From Acidimicrobiaceae bacterium (GTDB lineage Bacteria > Actinomycetota > Acidimicrobiia > Acidimicrobiales > Bog-793), in assembly GCA_025463965.1 (NCBI GenBank), contig JAODBN010000016.1, forward strand, positions 1 through 11,593: a stretch of DNA of 11,593 nucleotides. Direction: 5' to 3'. How positions within the stretch are numbered: the stretch's first letter is position 1; each line of letters begins with the position of its first letter. Below the pieces are notes generated by a model. The model did no database searches. It was not told the DNA's origin and saw only the letters and a list, made by a program, of their open reading frames with translations. Below, piece by piece: positions 5,793 to 11,593 of this stretch. The translations under genes were made by a program, and so were the position numbers.

Positions 5793-6994
5793 CACTCCAC
5801 CGTCGCCTCTCGCGCCCTTGCTTCGATCTGGCGCTCCCCCAGCGTCGCGCCGAGCGAGTCGTCCCTGGTCCGGGCGAGCTCGGTGCCTGCGGGCACCCGA
5901 CTCAGCGGCTGGCTGGCGCCTTCGGGCGCCTCTGGCGGATGCCCGCTCGGCGCGGCGGCCGCAGCGGCCCGGTCCGCTCGACGGTCTCTCCAAGCGACCA
6001 CCGCCCAAACCAGCCAGCCGACCGGCAGGTAGCCCCAGAACGAGACGATCCGATAGCAAAGGACTGCCGCCACCGTGGACAGCTCGGCACCGCCGAAGGC
6101 GACGAGCGCGACGGTCAGGCTGCCCTCCACGACCCCGAGGCCCCCCGGGGTGATGGGGAGATTGGCTGCCAGCTGTCCAGCCCCGTAGGCGAGCAGCAGA
6201 CCGCGCCAAGGGACCGGGGCGCCGACGGCGAGGAAACCGCACACGAGCGCCCCGCAGTCGAACATCCAGTTCCCCAGGCCCGTTAGCAGCGTCGCAGCGA
6301 GGTCGCGCCAGGTGAGGCGGACCTCCGCGAGGCGAGCCAGCAGCTCCTCGACTATCTCGACCGCCTCACGGCGGGGTCTCTTGAAGATCCGTCTCGACAG
6401 CTCGAGCAGGGCGGTAGCGACACGAGCAAGCCAGCGCCGCTGCCAGACCACCGCGTCGGCCAGCACCGTCACGGCGAGGACGCCGATGATCACCCCGACG
6501 AGGCCGTAAGCCGATCCCTGCTGCTCGGCGATCAGCACCCCTGCGGTCGCAAGGAGCCCGAGGGCGAGCGCCGCGCAGACGAGCGTGGCGAGCAGGGTCC
6601 ACCCGGCCAGCGCCTCGTCGGCCCCTCGCCGGCGGTACTGACGGAAGGCGTACACACTCGATACCGCGGGGCCGCCGGGCACCGAGCTGGCGATCGCTCC
6701 GGCGGCCAGGCTGAGCGCGGTCATCGAGGCCAGCGAGGTGTTCACCCCGCCGCATCGCAGCAGCCGGCGCTGGAGAGCTCCGAAGCACACGAAGGAGGCG
6801 ACTTCGAGCGCCACGGCCAGCATCAGCCAGCCGATGCGCAGGTGCGACAGCGCGTTGGAGGCCCCCACGAGCTCGTCGCGCTGGCCGTTCAACGCCCATA
6901 GGGCGAGCACCGCGAGGCCGATACCGACCACGAAGCGAAGGACGCGCCACAGCGTTGCATGCCGGTGCCGCCCAGCTCCCGGGGCCAAAGCCAC
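5792..6994 (-). CDS. Polytopic membrane protein, LPG-synthase-TM/YbhN family (flippase-like)
   Basis: A protein of 400 aa with about eight hydrophobic segments (near 18-35, 54-73, 88-105, 131-153, 161-183, 229-258, 262-275 and 292-335). The family hallmark NLPITPGGLGVVEG sits at about 278-291, and SVPGGPAVSSVYAFRQYRRRG at about 104-124 is the other typical loop. This integral membrane domain occurs as the flippase half of MprF and in stand-alone proteins (YbhN, AglD-like) linked to lipid or glycolipid translocation; the substrate here is unknown. No C-terminal lysyl-transferase domain is present. Instead there is a hydrophilic tail of about 60 residues (337-400) that is Ala, Glu and Arg rich, probably cytoplasmic. 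The start is GTG 6994 with TACGCT 6 nt upstream and no ribosome binding site. It is the first gene of a two-gene unit with the lipoprotein and diverges from the methyltransferase gene. Confidence 0.85.
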   Translation of the reverse strand: MALAPGAGRHRHATLWRVLRFVVGIGLAVLALWALNGQRDELVGASNALSHLRIGWLMLAVALEVASFVCFGALQRRLLRCGGVNTSLASMTALSLAAGAIASSVPGGPAVSSVYAFRQYRRRGADEALAGWTLLATLVCAALALGLLATAGVLIAEQQGSAYGLVGVIIGVLAVTVLADAVVWQRRWLARVATALLELSRRIFKRPRREAVEIVEELLARLAEVRLTWRDLAATLLTGLGNWMFDCGALVCGFLAVGAPVPWRGLLLAYGAGQLAANLPITPGGLGVVEGSLTVALVAFGGAELSTVAAVLCYRIVSFWGYLPVGWLVWAVVAWRDRRADRAAAAAAPSGHPPEAPEGASQPLSRVPAGTELARTRDDSLGATLGERQIEARAREATVE

Positions 6995-7000
6995 CCGGGA

Positions 7001-7006
7001 AGCGTA
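7001..7006 (-). promoter_or_regulatory. Candidate -10 box (TACGCT) for the membrane-protein/lipoprotein unit, leaderless arrangement
   Basis: On the minus strand TACGCT is followed by TCCCGG and the GTG start at 6994, again TAnnnT-N6-start. No Shine-Dalgarno sequence is present. It is the third such arrangement in the window. Confidence 0.45.
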
Positions 7007-7033
7007 ATCTGCCCGGTCCGGCCCGCCGGTTCA

Positions 7034-7056
7034 CGAGCCATTCCGATGAGGGCTCG
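7034..7056. repeat. Short inverted repeat in a divergent promoter region
   Basis: CGAGCC (7034-7039) and GGCTCG (7051-7056) are separated by 11 nt. The position between divergent genes would suit an operator, but the arms are short and GC-rich, so chance is possible. Confidence 0.25.
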
Positions 7057-7233
7057 CCCGCCTCCCATCGCCGGGCGCGGCAGCGGAGCCGGGGCGGTCC
7101 CGCCGGGGCGCGCGAGACAGCCCGCAGCCGAGAAACGACAAGCCCGCGAGATCCTGACCGTCGCTAACCTTCGCCTTGCCAGTGGGTCGCCGGTCCGGGG
7201 GCGGGGCGCCTTCCCGTCGGGCTGGCTCGGGAC

Positions 7234-7240
7234 GGGGAGA
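7234..7240 (+). promoter_or_regulatory. Ribosome binding site of the methyltransferase gene (GGGGAGA)
   Basis: GGGGAGA lies 6 nt before ATG 7247. It decides the start against a reading frame that stays open about 290 nt further upstream. Confidence 0.6.
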
Positions 7241-7246
7241 AGCGTG

Positions 7247-8584
7247 ATGGCGGTGGCACAGCGGAGCGTGGCGGCGGCTCTCGAGCCGGCGGTCTCGGCC
7301 TACCTCGGGGGCGACTCCCCCGTCGAGCTCCGGTTCTGGGACGGGAGCCGACTCGGTCCGGAGGACTCCGGGGCGACCCTGCACATCCGCTCACCGCGCG
7401 CCCTGCGCTACTTCCTGTGGGCGCCCGGCGAGCTCGGGGTGGCACGGGCGTACGTGTCGGGTGAGCTCGACCTCGAAGGAGACGTCTATGCGGCGCTTGC
7501 GGTTCGCGAGCGCCTCGCCGCTCGCAACGGCGCAGGCGGTGAGTCCTTCGGGAAAGCCGAGCGGGTCGATCTCTTGAAGACGGCGCTGCGCTTGGGCGTC
7601 ATCGGGCCGCCGCCGCGCCGACCTTCCGAAGAGGTGCGCCTGAGCGGCGGGCGTCACAGCCCGGAACGGGACGCCGCCGCCATCTCGCACCACTACGACA
7701 TCTCGAACGACTTCTACCACCTCGTGCTGGGCGACACGATGACCTACTCCTGTGCCTGCTTCACCGAGGCCGACACCTCGCTCGAGGACGCCCAGCGGGC
7801 CAAGTACGACCTGGTGGCGAGCAAGCTCGGTCTGGCCCCGGGAATGCGCCTTTTGGACGTGGGCTGTGGTTGGGGCGGGATGGTGCTGCACGCCGCCGAG
7901 CACTACGGGGTTAGCGCCGTGGGGATCACCTTGTCCAAACGCCAAGCCGAGCGCGCCAGGGAGCGGGTGCAGGAAGCGGGACTCGAGGACCGAGTCGAGA
8001 TCCGCGTCCAGGACTACCGCGCCGTCCACGACGGCCCCTACGACGCCATCTCCTCGATCGGGATGTTCGAGCATGTCGGATTGGAGCGCCTGCGGGAGTA
8101 CTTCACCGACCTGCGAGACCTGCTTCGAGAGGAGGGCCGTCTCCTCAACCACGGGATCTCCCGTCCGAACTCGGAGGGGGGCCGGACCGCCTTCGCGCCG
8201 CGATCGTTCGTCGACCGCTACGTCTTCCCCGACGGCGAGCTGCACGAAGTAGGAGCGGTCGTGAGCATGATGCAGGACTGCGGGCTCGAGGTGCGCGACG
8301 TCGAGAGCCTGCGAGAGCACTACACCGAGACGCTGCGCCACTGGGTCGCCAACCTCGAGGCGAACTGGGACGAGGCCGTGCGCCTCGTCGGTGCCGGGCG
8401 GGCCCGGGTGTGGAGGCTCTACATGGCGGCCTCGGCGACCAACTTCCACGCCAACCGACAGAGCATCCACCAGGTGCTTGGCGTGCGGCCCAACTCGGCG
8501 GGAGAAAGCGGGATGCCCAGAACGCGCGCCGAGCTGCTCGAGGGCTGGCCCCGAGCGGCGCGGAGCCGGTCGTTCAGTTCGTGA
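7247..8584 (+). CDS. Cyclopropane-fatty-acyl-phospholipid synthase-family SAM methyltransferase
   Basis: A protein of 445 aa. The family transfers a methyl group from S-adenosylmethionine to the double bond of an unsaturated acyl chain in a membrane lipid, giving a cyclopropane or a methyl-branched product. The N-terminal part (1-145, FWDGSRLGPEDSGATLHIRS) resembles the lipid-binding domain of long CFA synthases. The catalytic domain starts at HHYDISNDFYHL (148-159). YSCACF (167-172), the SAM loop DVGCGWGG (204-211) and the bicarbonate-site equivalents C169, E275 (MFEHVG), H302/I304 (NHGIS) and Y359 (EHYTETLRHW) are all present, so it should be active. The start is ATG 7247 after GGGGAGA; GTG 7244 directly before it is possible. 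It stands alone on the plus strand. Cyclopropanation cannot be told apart from related methylations such as 10-methyl branching. The last 11 bp overlap the convergent SpoIID-type gene. Confidence 0.92.
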   Translation: MAVAQRSVAAALEPAVSAYLGGDSPVELRFWDGSRLGPEDSGATLHIRSPRALRYFLWAPGELGVARAYVSGELDLEGDVYAALAVRERLAARNGAGGESFGKAERVDLLKTALRLGVIGPPPRRPSEEVRLSGGRHSPERDAAAISHHYDISNDFYHLVLGDTMTYSCACFTEADTSLEDAQRAKYDLVASKLGLAPGMRLLDVGCGWGGMVLHAAEHYGVSAVGITLSKRQAERARERVQEAGLEDRVEIRVQDYRAVHDGPYDAISSIGMFEHVGLERLREYFTDLRDLLREEGRLLNHGISRPNSEGGRTAFAPRSFVDRYVFPDGELHEVGAVVSMMQDCGLEVRDVESLREHYTETLRHWVANLEANWDEAVRLVGAGRARVWRLYMAASATNFHANRQSIHQVLGVRPNSAGESGMPRTRAELLEGWPRAARSRSFSS

Positions 8585-10211
8585 GCGGCACCGTGGAAGG
8601 CGGAGTCGAGGGGGCGCCGGTCGGCGGTGAGGTCGTGGACGTGGTGGGGAGCGTCGTGGTGCTCGATCCCCCCGTCGTCACGCCCACCGCCTGACGGCTC
8701 ACCTTGGAGACGGCGAACCAGTCCGATCGAAGGCCGAGCGAAGCCGCAAAGGAGTCACCCGAGTCGGTCACCGTGCCCCGCGTCCCCTGGATCACGACGA
8801 CGAGGGCCCGGCCGCCCAATGCGCCGCGGCGGTTGCGCTGTCGGACCACGACCGACTCCACCTGACCGACCCGCCCGACACTTTTGGCGATGACCGATCC
8901 CGACACCGTCAAGCGCCAGGTGTGCACCGGGTTGCACTCGAGGGCGTTGCCCGGCACCACACAGGCGTCCCCGAGGTCCTGCACCGCCGGAAAGGCGCTC
9001 GGCGCGGTCCATCCTCCGGTGGAGGCGGAAAAGCGCGCAGAGATCACCGATCCGGTGCCGGAGACCCGGACCTCGCCCGCCGTGGAGGTCACCGCGGCGT
9101 CACTGGTGACGGTCTCGTAGGCCGCGCCGACGTAAGCCTGGCACTGGTCGGTATCGCAGATGTCGGCATAGCCCTGCCAACCGCCTGCAGCCGAGCTGGC
9201 GAGCACGTAGGAGCGCACGGCGACGGCCTGGGCCTCGAGCGCCTGAAAGCCCCACGGCTCGCCCTGGGGCGATCCGACGCTCCCCCCGGCCAGTCCCCAG
9301 GAGGCGGACACCTCGCCTGGCACCACGCCGGCGACGTAGGACTCGAGCGGGACGAGGTTGAGCGTGCGCTCGTAGCCGGCGCGATCGTACGCCTCGAGGC
9401 TGCCGCGTAGCCGCTGGTCCACCCCGTCGTGGCGACAGAGCGACAAGAGCGAGCTCACCGGGGCCGACGCCGAAGAAGAGGACGGCCGGGCGACCGGGTT
9501 GACGAGACCGGTTGCCACCGGCGAGCTTGCGGCGGATGCCGCGGCGCTGGCGCCCGAGCACGAGGTCGACTCGTAGGCGCTCCAGGTCCCGTCGGGCTGC
9601 AGGCGCAGGTCGATCGCCGCCCCGCCAGGCACGGTGAGGGCTCGGCCCGAAAGGTTCGTCGCACCTCGGGTGCCGGTCGCCTGAGGTGTCGTGGTCGTGG
9701 TGCTCCCCGGCGACGAGGTGGTGGACGAGCTGCTCGTCGACGACGAGGTGCCCGATGACGGCGGCGGTCCGGGGGCGCCGGCCTGGCCGGTCACGGTGAA
9801 GGCCGCCGCCGAGGTGACGACCGGGTCGTAACCGACGTTGGTCTTGAGGTTGACGTTCTCCAAGATGGCGACCGCAAGCGTCGGGTCCACCGGCAGGGCG
9901 AGAGAGCCGAGCGCCGCCGACTTCGTGCCGCCGTAGAAGTGCTGGAGGATCTGCTCGTATCCGAGGTGGTAGCGCACGGCGTACCCGAAGTCGCCCCACT
10001 GGCCCATACCGATACCGGGCCCGTAGCCGTGCCCGACGAGCGACAGACTGGTGACCGCCTGCACGGTTCTTTTCGCGGATCCGGTGGCCGCCGGGCCGGT
10101 AGCCACCAGGACCCCGCCGAGAACCGAGACCGCGCCGAGAACAACGGCCGTCGTCCGGCGCGAAAAGCGCTCGCGCCCGGCTGCGGAGGCGGACCCGCCG
10201 CTGTTGCTCAT
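8574..10211 (-). CDS. Secreted SpoIID/LytB-domain protein (putative peptidoglycan lytic transglycosylase)
   Basis: A protein of 545 aa. SpoIID-type enzymes cleave peptidoglycan strands stripped of stem peptides; in sporulators they act in engulfment, elsewhere in cell-wall remodelling. An N-terminal hydrophobic segment (about 21-43) after a basic patch suggests secretion, or a signal anchor. HGYGPGIGMGQWGDFGYA (61-78) matches the GHGxGMxQWG motif of the family. A Gly/Pro/Ser/Thr linker (about 144-180) and a second Ser/Ala-rich stretch (217-253) interrupt the domain. The core then shows VPLESYVAGVVPGEVSASW (E300 is the likely catalytic Glu), ALEAQAVAVRSYVL (324-337), DTDQCQAYVG and ARFSASTGGWT. 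The C-terminus (about 515-545) is a Thr/Pro/Ser tail without a membrane segment or sorting signal. The start is ATG 10211, with no clear ribosome binding site. It follows the glycosyltransferase gene by 55 bp on the same strand, an envelope-related setting. No other sporulation gene is visible. Confidence 0.88.
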   Translation of the reverse strand: MSNSGGSASAAGRERFSRRTTAVVLGAVSVLGGVLVATGPAATGSAKRTVQAVTSLSLVGHGYGPGIGMGQWGDFGYAVRYHLGYEQILQHFYGGTKSAALGSLALPVDPTLAVAILENVNLKTNVGYDPVVTSAAAFTVTGQAGAPGPPPSSGTSSSTSSSSTTSSPGSTTTTTPQATGTRGATNLSGRALTVPGGAAIDLRLQPDGTWSAYESTSCSGASAAASAASSPVATGLVNPVARPSSSSASAPVSSLLSLCRHDGVDQRLRGSLEAYDRAGYERTLNLVPLESYVAGVVPGEVSASWGLAGGSVGSPQGEPWGFQALEAQAVAVRSYVLASSAAGGWQGYADICDTDQCQAYVGAAYETVTSDAAVTSTAGEVRVSGTGSVISARFSASTGGWTAPSAFPAVQDLGDACVVPGNALECNPVHTWRLTVSGSVIAKSVGRVGQVESVVVRQRNRRGALGGRALVVVIQGTRGTVTDSGDSFAASLGLRSDWFAVSKVSRQAVGVTTGGSSTTTLPTTSTTSPPTGAPSTPPSTVPLTN

Positions 10212-10241
10212 GGGGCTGTCGTGATTGATGTGACGATGGTA

Positions 10242-10268
10242 GAGCCGCCGATACCCGAGATGCGGCTC
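10242..10268 (-). terminator. 7-bp stem-loop at the glycosyltransferase stop codon
   Basis: GAGCCGC (10242-10248) and GCGGCTC (10262-10268) are perfectly complementary around a 13-nt loop. The outer arm overlaps the glycosyltransferase TGA stop. No T-run follows, so it may be a weak terminator or an attenuator lowering read-through into the SpoIID-type gene. A TACCAT just after it could be a -10 for that gene. Confidence 0.35.
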
Positions 10269-11382
10269 AAGCCAGCGCCAGCGCCTCGGTAATTGCCTCG
10301 CGAAACGCCCGACGTGCGCCTTCCAGGCTGTAGCGATCCGACTGTCGCCTCCCGGCCTTCACGAGCGCCTCGCGAAGGCCCGGTCGGGTGAGCAGCTCGT
10401 GAACGGCGGCCGCCACCCGAGGGGGGTCCTTCTCGGCGAGCAGCAGGCCGCCCTCTCCGACGGTCTCGGTCACCGCGGCCACGGCGTAGGCAACGACGGG
10501 GACCCCGCGGTGCATGGCCTCGACGATCGGGGCGCAGAAGCCCTCGTGGTCAGAGCAGCACACCAGCACATCCGCTGCGGCGTAGTACGCCGCGAGGGTG
10601 CCCACGGGCACCGAGCCCGCCAGCTCTACGGCTCCCGTGAGGCCGAGCGAGGCGATGTAACGGCGCAGCGCGTCGCGGTAGGCGTTGCCCATCTCCCGGC
10701 CAACGAGGTGCAGCCGGGCCTGCGGGTCGTAGGCGCGCCGGTAGCAGGCGAACGCGGTGACGAGGTCGTGCTGGGCCTTGTGCGGAGCGAGCTGGCCGAC
10801 GAACAGCCAGTCGCTCCCGCCCTGCGCCTTGCCCGCTCGCAGCCGTTCCAGCACCTCGGCGTCCGCCGGTGCCTCGATGTTGTCGCTCTCGACGAGCACC
10901 GGTACGACCCGGGCGATCGGGAAGCCCGCCGCCAGCAGCTCTCCCGCGTTGAAGGCCGAGTCGGCGAACGCGAACGGAACCAGACCGGCGAGCCTGGCGA
11001 GCTGGACGCGGCCGAGTCGCGCCTCGTCGCCGAGCGGCGGGATCCAGCGCTCGACGAGCTTGGCGGGAGTCACGTTGTGATAGTCGAGGAGCTTGCGCCC
11101 GCGGTGGCGGGCGAACACCTCGGCGGCGGGGCTGCCGATCGAGTGCTGGTAGAGCAGCCACTGACGGCTCGCGTCGCGCTGGCCGAGCTCGTCGAGGGGA
11201 TGGACGCGCCCGTCGCAGCCGGGGCCGATGATCCGGGCGTAGATCTCGGAGTCGAACCCGAGCTCGCGCAGCTGGCGTTGGGCCTCGAAGGTGTGATTGG
11301 AGACCGCGTCGTGCTCGACGATCGCGGGGATGACCTGATCGATCCGCTGCGGGCGGACGAGCACCGCTCCGTTCGCGCTCAC
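10267..11382 (-). CDS. Glycosyltransferase family 4 (GT-B fold, retaining)
   Basis: A protein of 371 aa. GT4 enzymes transfer a sugar from a nucleotide-sugar to a lipid, polysaccharide or other acceptor at the cytoplasmic face. The N-terminal half has DAVSNHTFEAQRQLRELGFDSEIYA (at about 25), typical of one GT4 subgroup in bacterial polysaccharide loci, and LLDYHNVTPAKLVE (98-111). The donor-binding half has FVGQLAPHKAQHDLV (194-208) with Lys202, HLVGREMGN, and the E-x7-E motif from E280 to E288 in EGFCAPIVEAMHRGVPVVAY. Length and motif set are complete. The start is GTG 11382, which overlaps the stop of the preceding gene by 4 nt (GTGA); ACGAGG lies a few nt upstream. Donor and acceptor cannot be told. 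It probably belongs to a larger glycan-assembly operon to the right. Confidence 0.9.
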   Translation of the reverse strand: MSANGAVLVRPQRIDQVIPAIVEHDAVSNHTFEAQRQLRELGFDSEIYARIIGPGCDGRVHPLDELGQRDASRQWLLYQHSIGSPAAEVFARHRGRKLLDYHNVTPAKLVERWIPPLGDEARLGRVQLARLAGLVPFAFADSAFNAGELLAAGFPIARVVPVLVESDNIEAPADAEVLERLRAGKAQGGSDWLFVGQLAPHKAQHDLVTAFACYRRAYDPQARLHLVGREMGNAYRDALRRYIASLGLTGAVELAGSVPVGTLAAYYAAADVLVCCSDHEGFCAPIVEAMHRGVPVVAYAVAAVTETVGEGGLLLAEKDPPRVAAAVHELLTRPGLREALVKAGRRQSDRYSLEGARRAFREAITEALALA

Positions 11383-11593
11383 CGTCGCCTCGTCTGCCCG
11401 AGGCGTTCCAGGCGCTCGAAGCCCATGCGCAGCGCACGGTCGGCGAGCCGGGCGAGCCGGCGGACGAACGGCTTGGCCCGAGCAGGAACGACCCGGCGCG
11501 CCACCCGACGAAGGCGGGCGGAGCGCTCCGCCAGCGCCGGCACGCGCAGTGCGGCGGTGGCGGCGGCCTCGAACCGGCGTGCCGCTGCGACGT
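11379..11593 (-). CDS. C-terminal end of an unidentified protein, start beyond the window
   Basis: The minus-strand frame beginning at 11591 reads 70 codons and ends with TGA at 11381-11379, overlapping the glycosyltransferase GTG (GTGA). The tail is rich in Arg, Ala and Leu (RFEAAATAALRVPALAERSA, then RRVARRVVPARAKPFVRRLA and RLADRALRMGFERLERLG) and looks helical and strongly basic. No family motif is visible in this piece. By position it may be another glycosyltransferase or a sugar- or lipid-related enzyme, but that is a guess from context. The alternative frames are not supported by the neat 4-nt overlap. Confidence 0.65.
   Translation of the reverse strand, partial: VAAARRFEAAATAALRVPALAERSARLRRVARRVVPARAKPFVRRLARLADRALRMGFERLERLGQTRRR

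Larger units (their letters stand above)
6995..7246. other. 252-bp divergent intergenic region
   Basis: This lies between the divergent membrane-protein and methyltransferase genes. It holds a candidate -10 for the left gene (7001-7006), a 6-bp inverted repeat CGAGCC-N11-GGCTCG (7034-7056) that could be an operator, and a TAACCT (7165-7170) that is a weak -10 candidate for the right gene. No small gene or RNA was recognised. Confidence 0.5.

Noticed and set aside
7391..8470. Minus-strand frame of 359 aa opposite the methyltransferase
   Set aside because: It is a shadow of a gene whose SAM loop and bicarbonate-site residues are all intact.

Overview
This is a GC-rich, gene-dense window with many GTG starts. 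The protein set suggests a chromosome of an actinobacterium, possibly Acidimicrobiia or a related deep lineage. That rests on a PafB-PafC pair of WYL regulators, a secreted SpoIID-like protein with Ser/Thr-rich linkers, GT4 glycosyltransferases, and several starts with a TAnnnT box 6-7 nt upstream, as in actinobacterial leaderless transcripts. The class assignment is inference; no rRNA or tRNA is present to confirm it.

Left part (1-3312, minus strand): pafB and pafC overlap by 4 nt. After 69 nt comes the start of a MobF/TrwC-type conjugative relaxase that runs off the left edge. The relaxase shows its Tyr pair and its three-His metal site, and so points to an integrated conjugative or mobilizable element, or its remnant, directly after pafC. 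A 10-bp direct repeat, one copy ending pafC and the other overlapping the relaxase promoter, brackets a small inverted repeat at this junction.

Centre (3404-7246): typA/bipA, a ribosome-associated translational GTPase, is divergent from pafB. It converges on a minus-strand two-gene unit: a membrane protein of the LPG-synthase-TM/YbhN type, then a small lipoprotein of unknown function whose start overlaps the previous stop. Between typA and the lipoprotein is an 18-bp tandem repeat with palindromic cores. A 252-bp divergent region separates the membrane protein from a cyclopropane-fatty-acid synthase-type methyltransferase.

Right part (7247-11593): the methyltransferase overlaps by 11 bp, tail to tail, with a secreted SpoIID/LytB-domain protein. 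Upstream of that protein on the same strand are a GT4 glycosyltransferase and the end of another gene, joined by a GTGA overlap. The membrane protein, methyltransferase, glycosyltransferase and SpoIID protein all fit an envelope theme (lipid modification, export or flipping, glycan assembly, peptidoglycan trimming), but no single pathway can be proven from the window.

No CRISPR array, insertion sequence, tRNA or rRNA was seen. No gene-free stretch exceeds about 250 bases.
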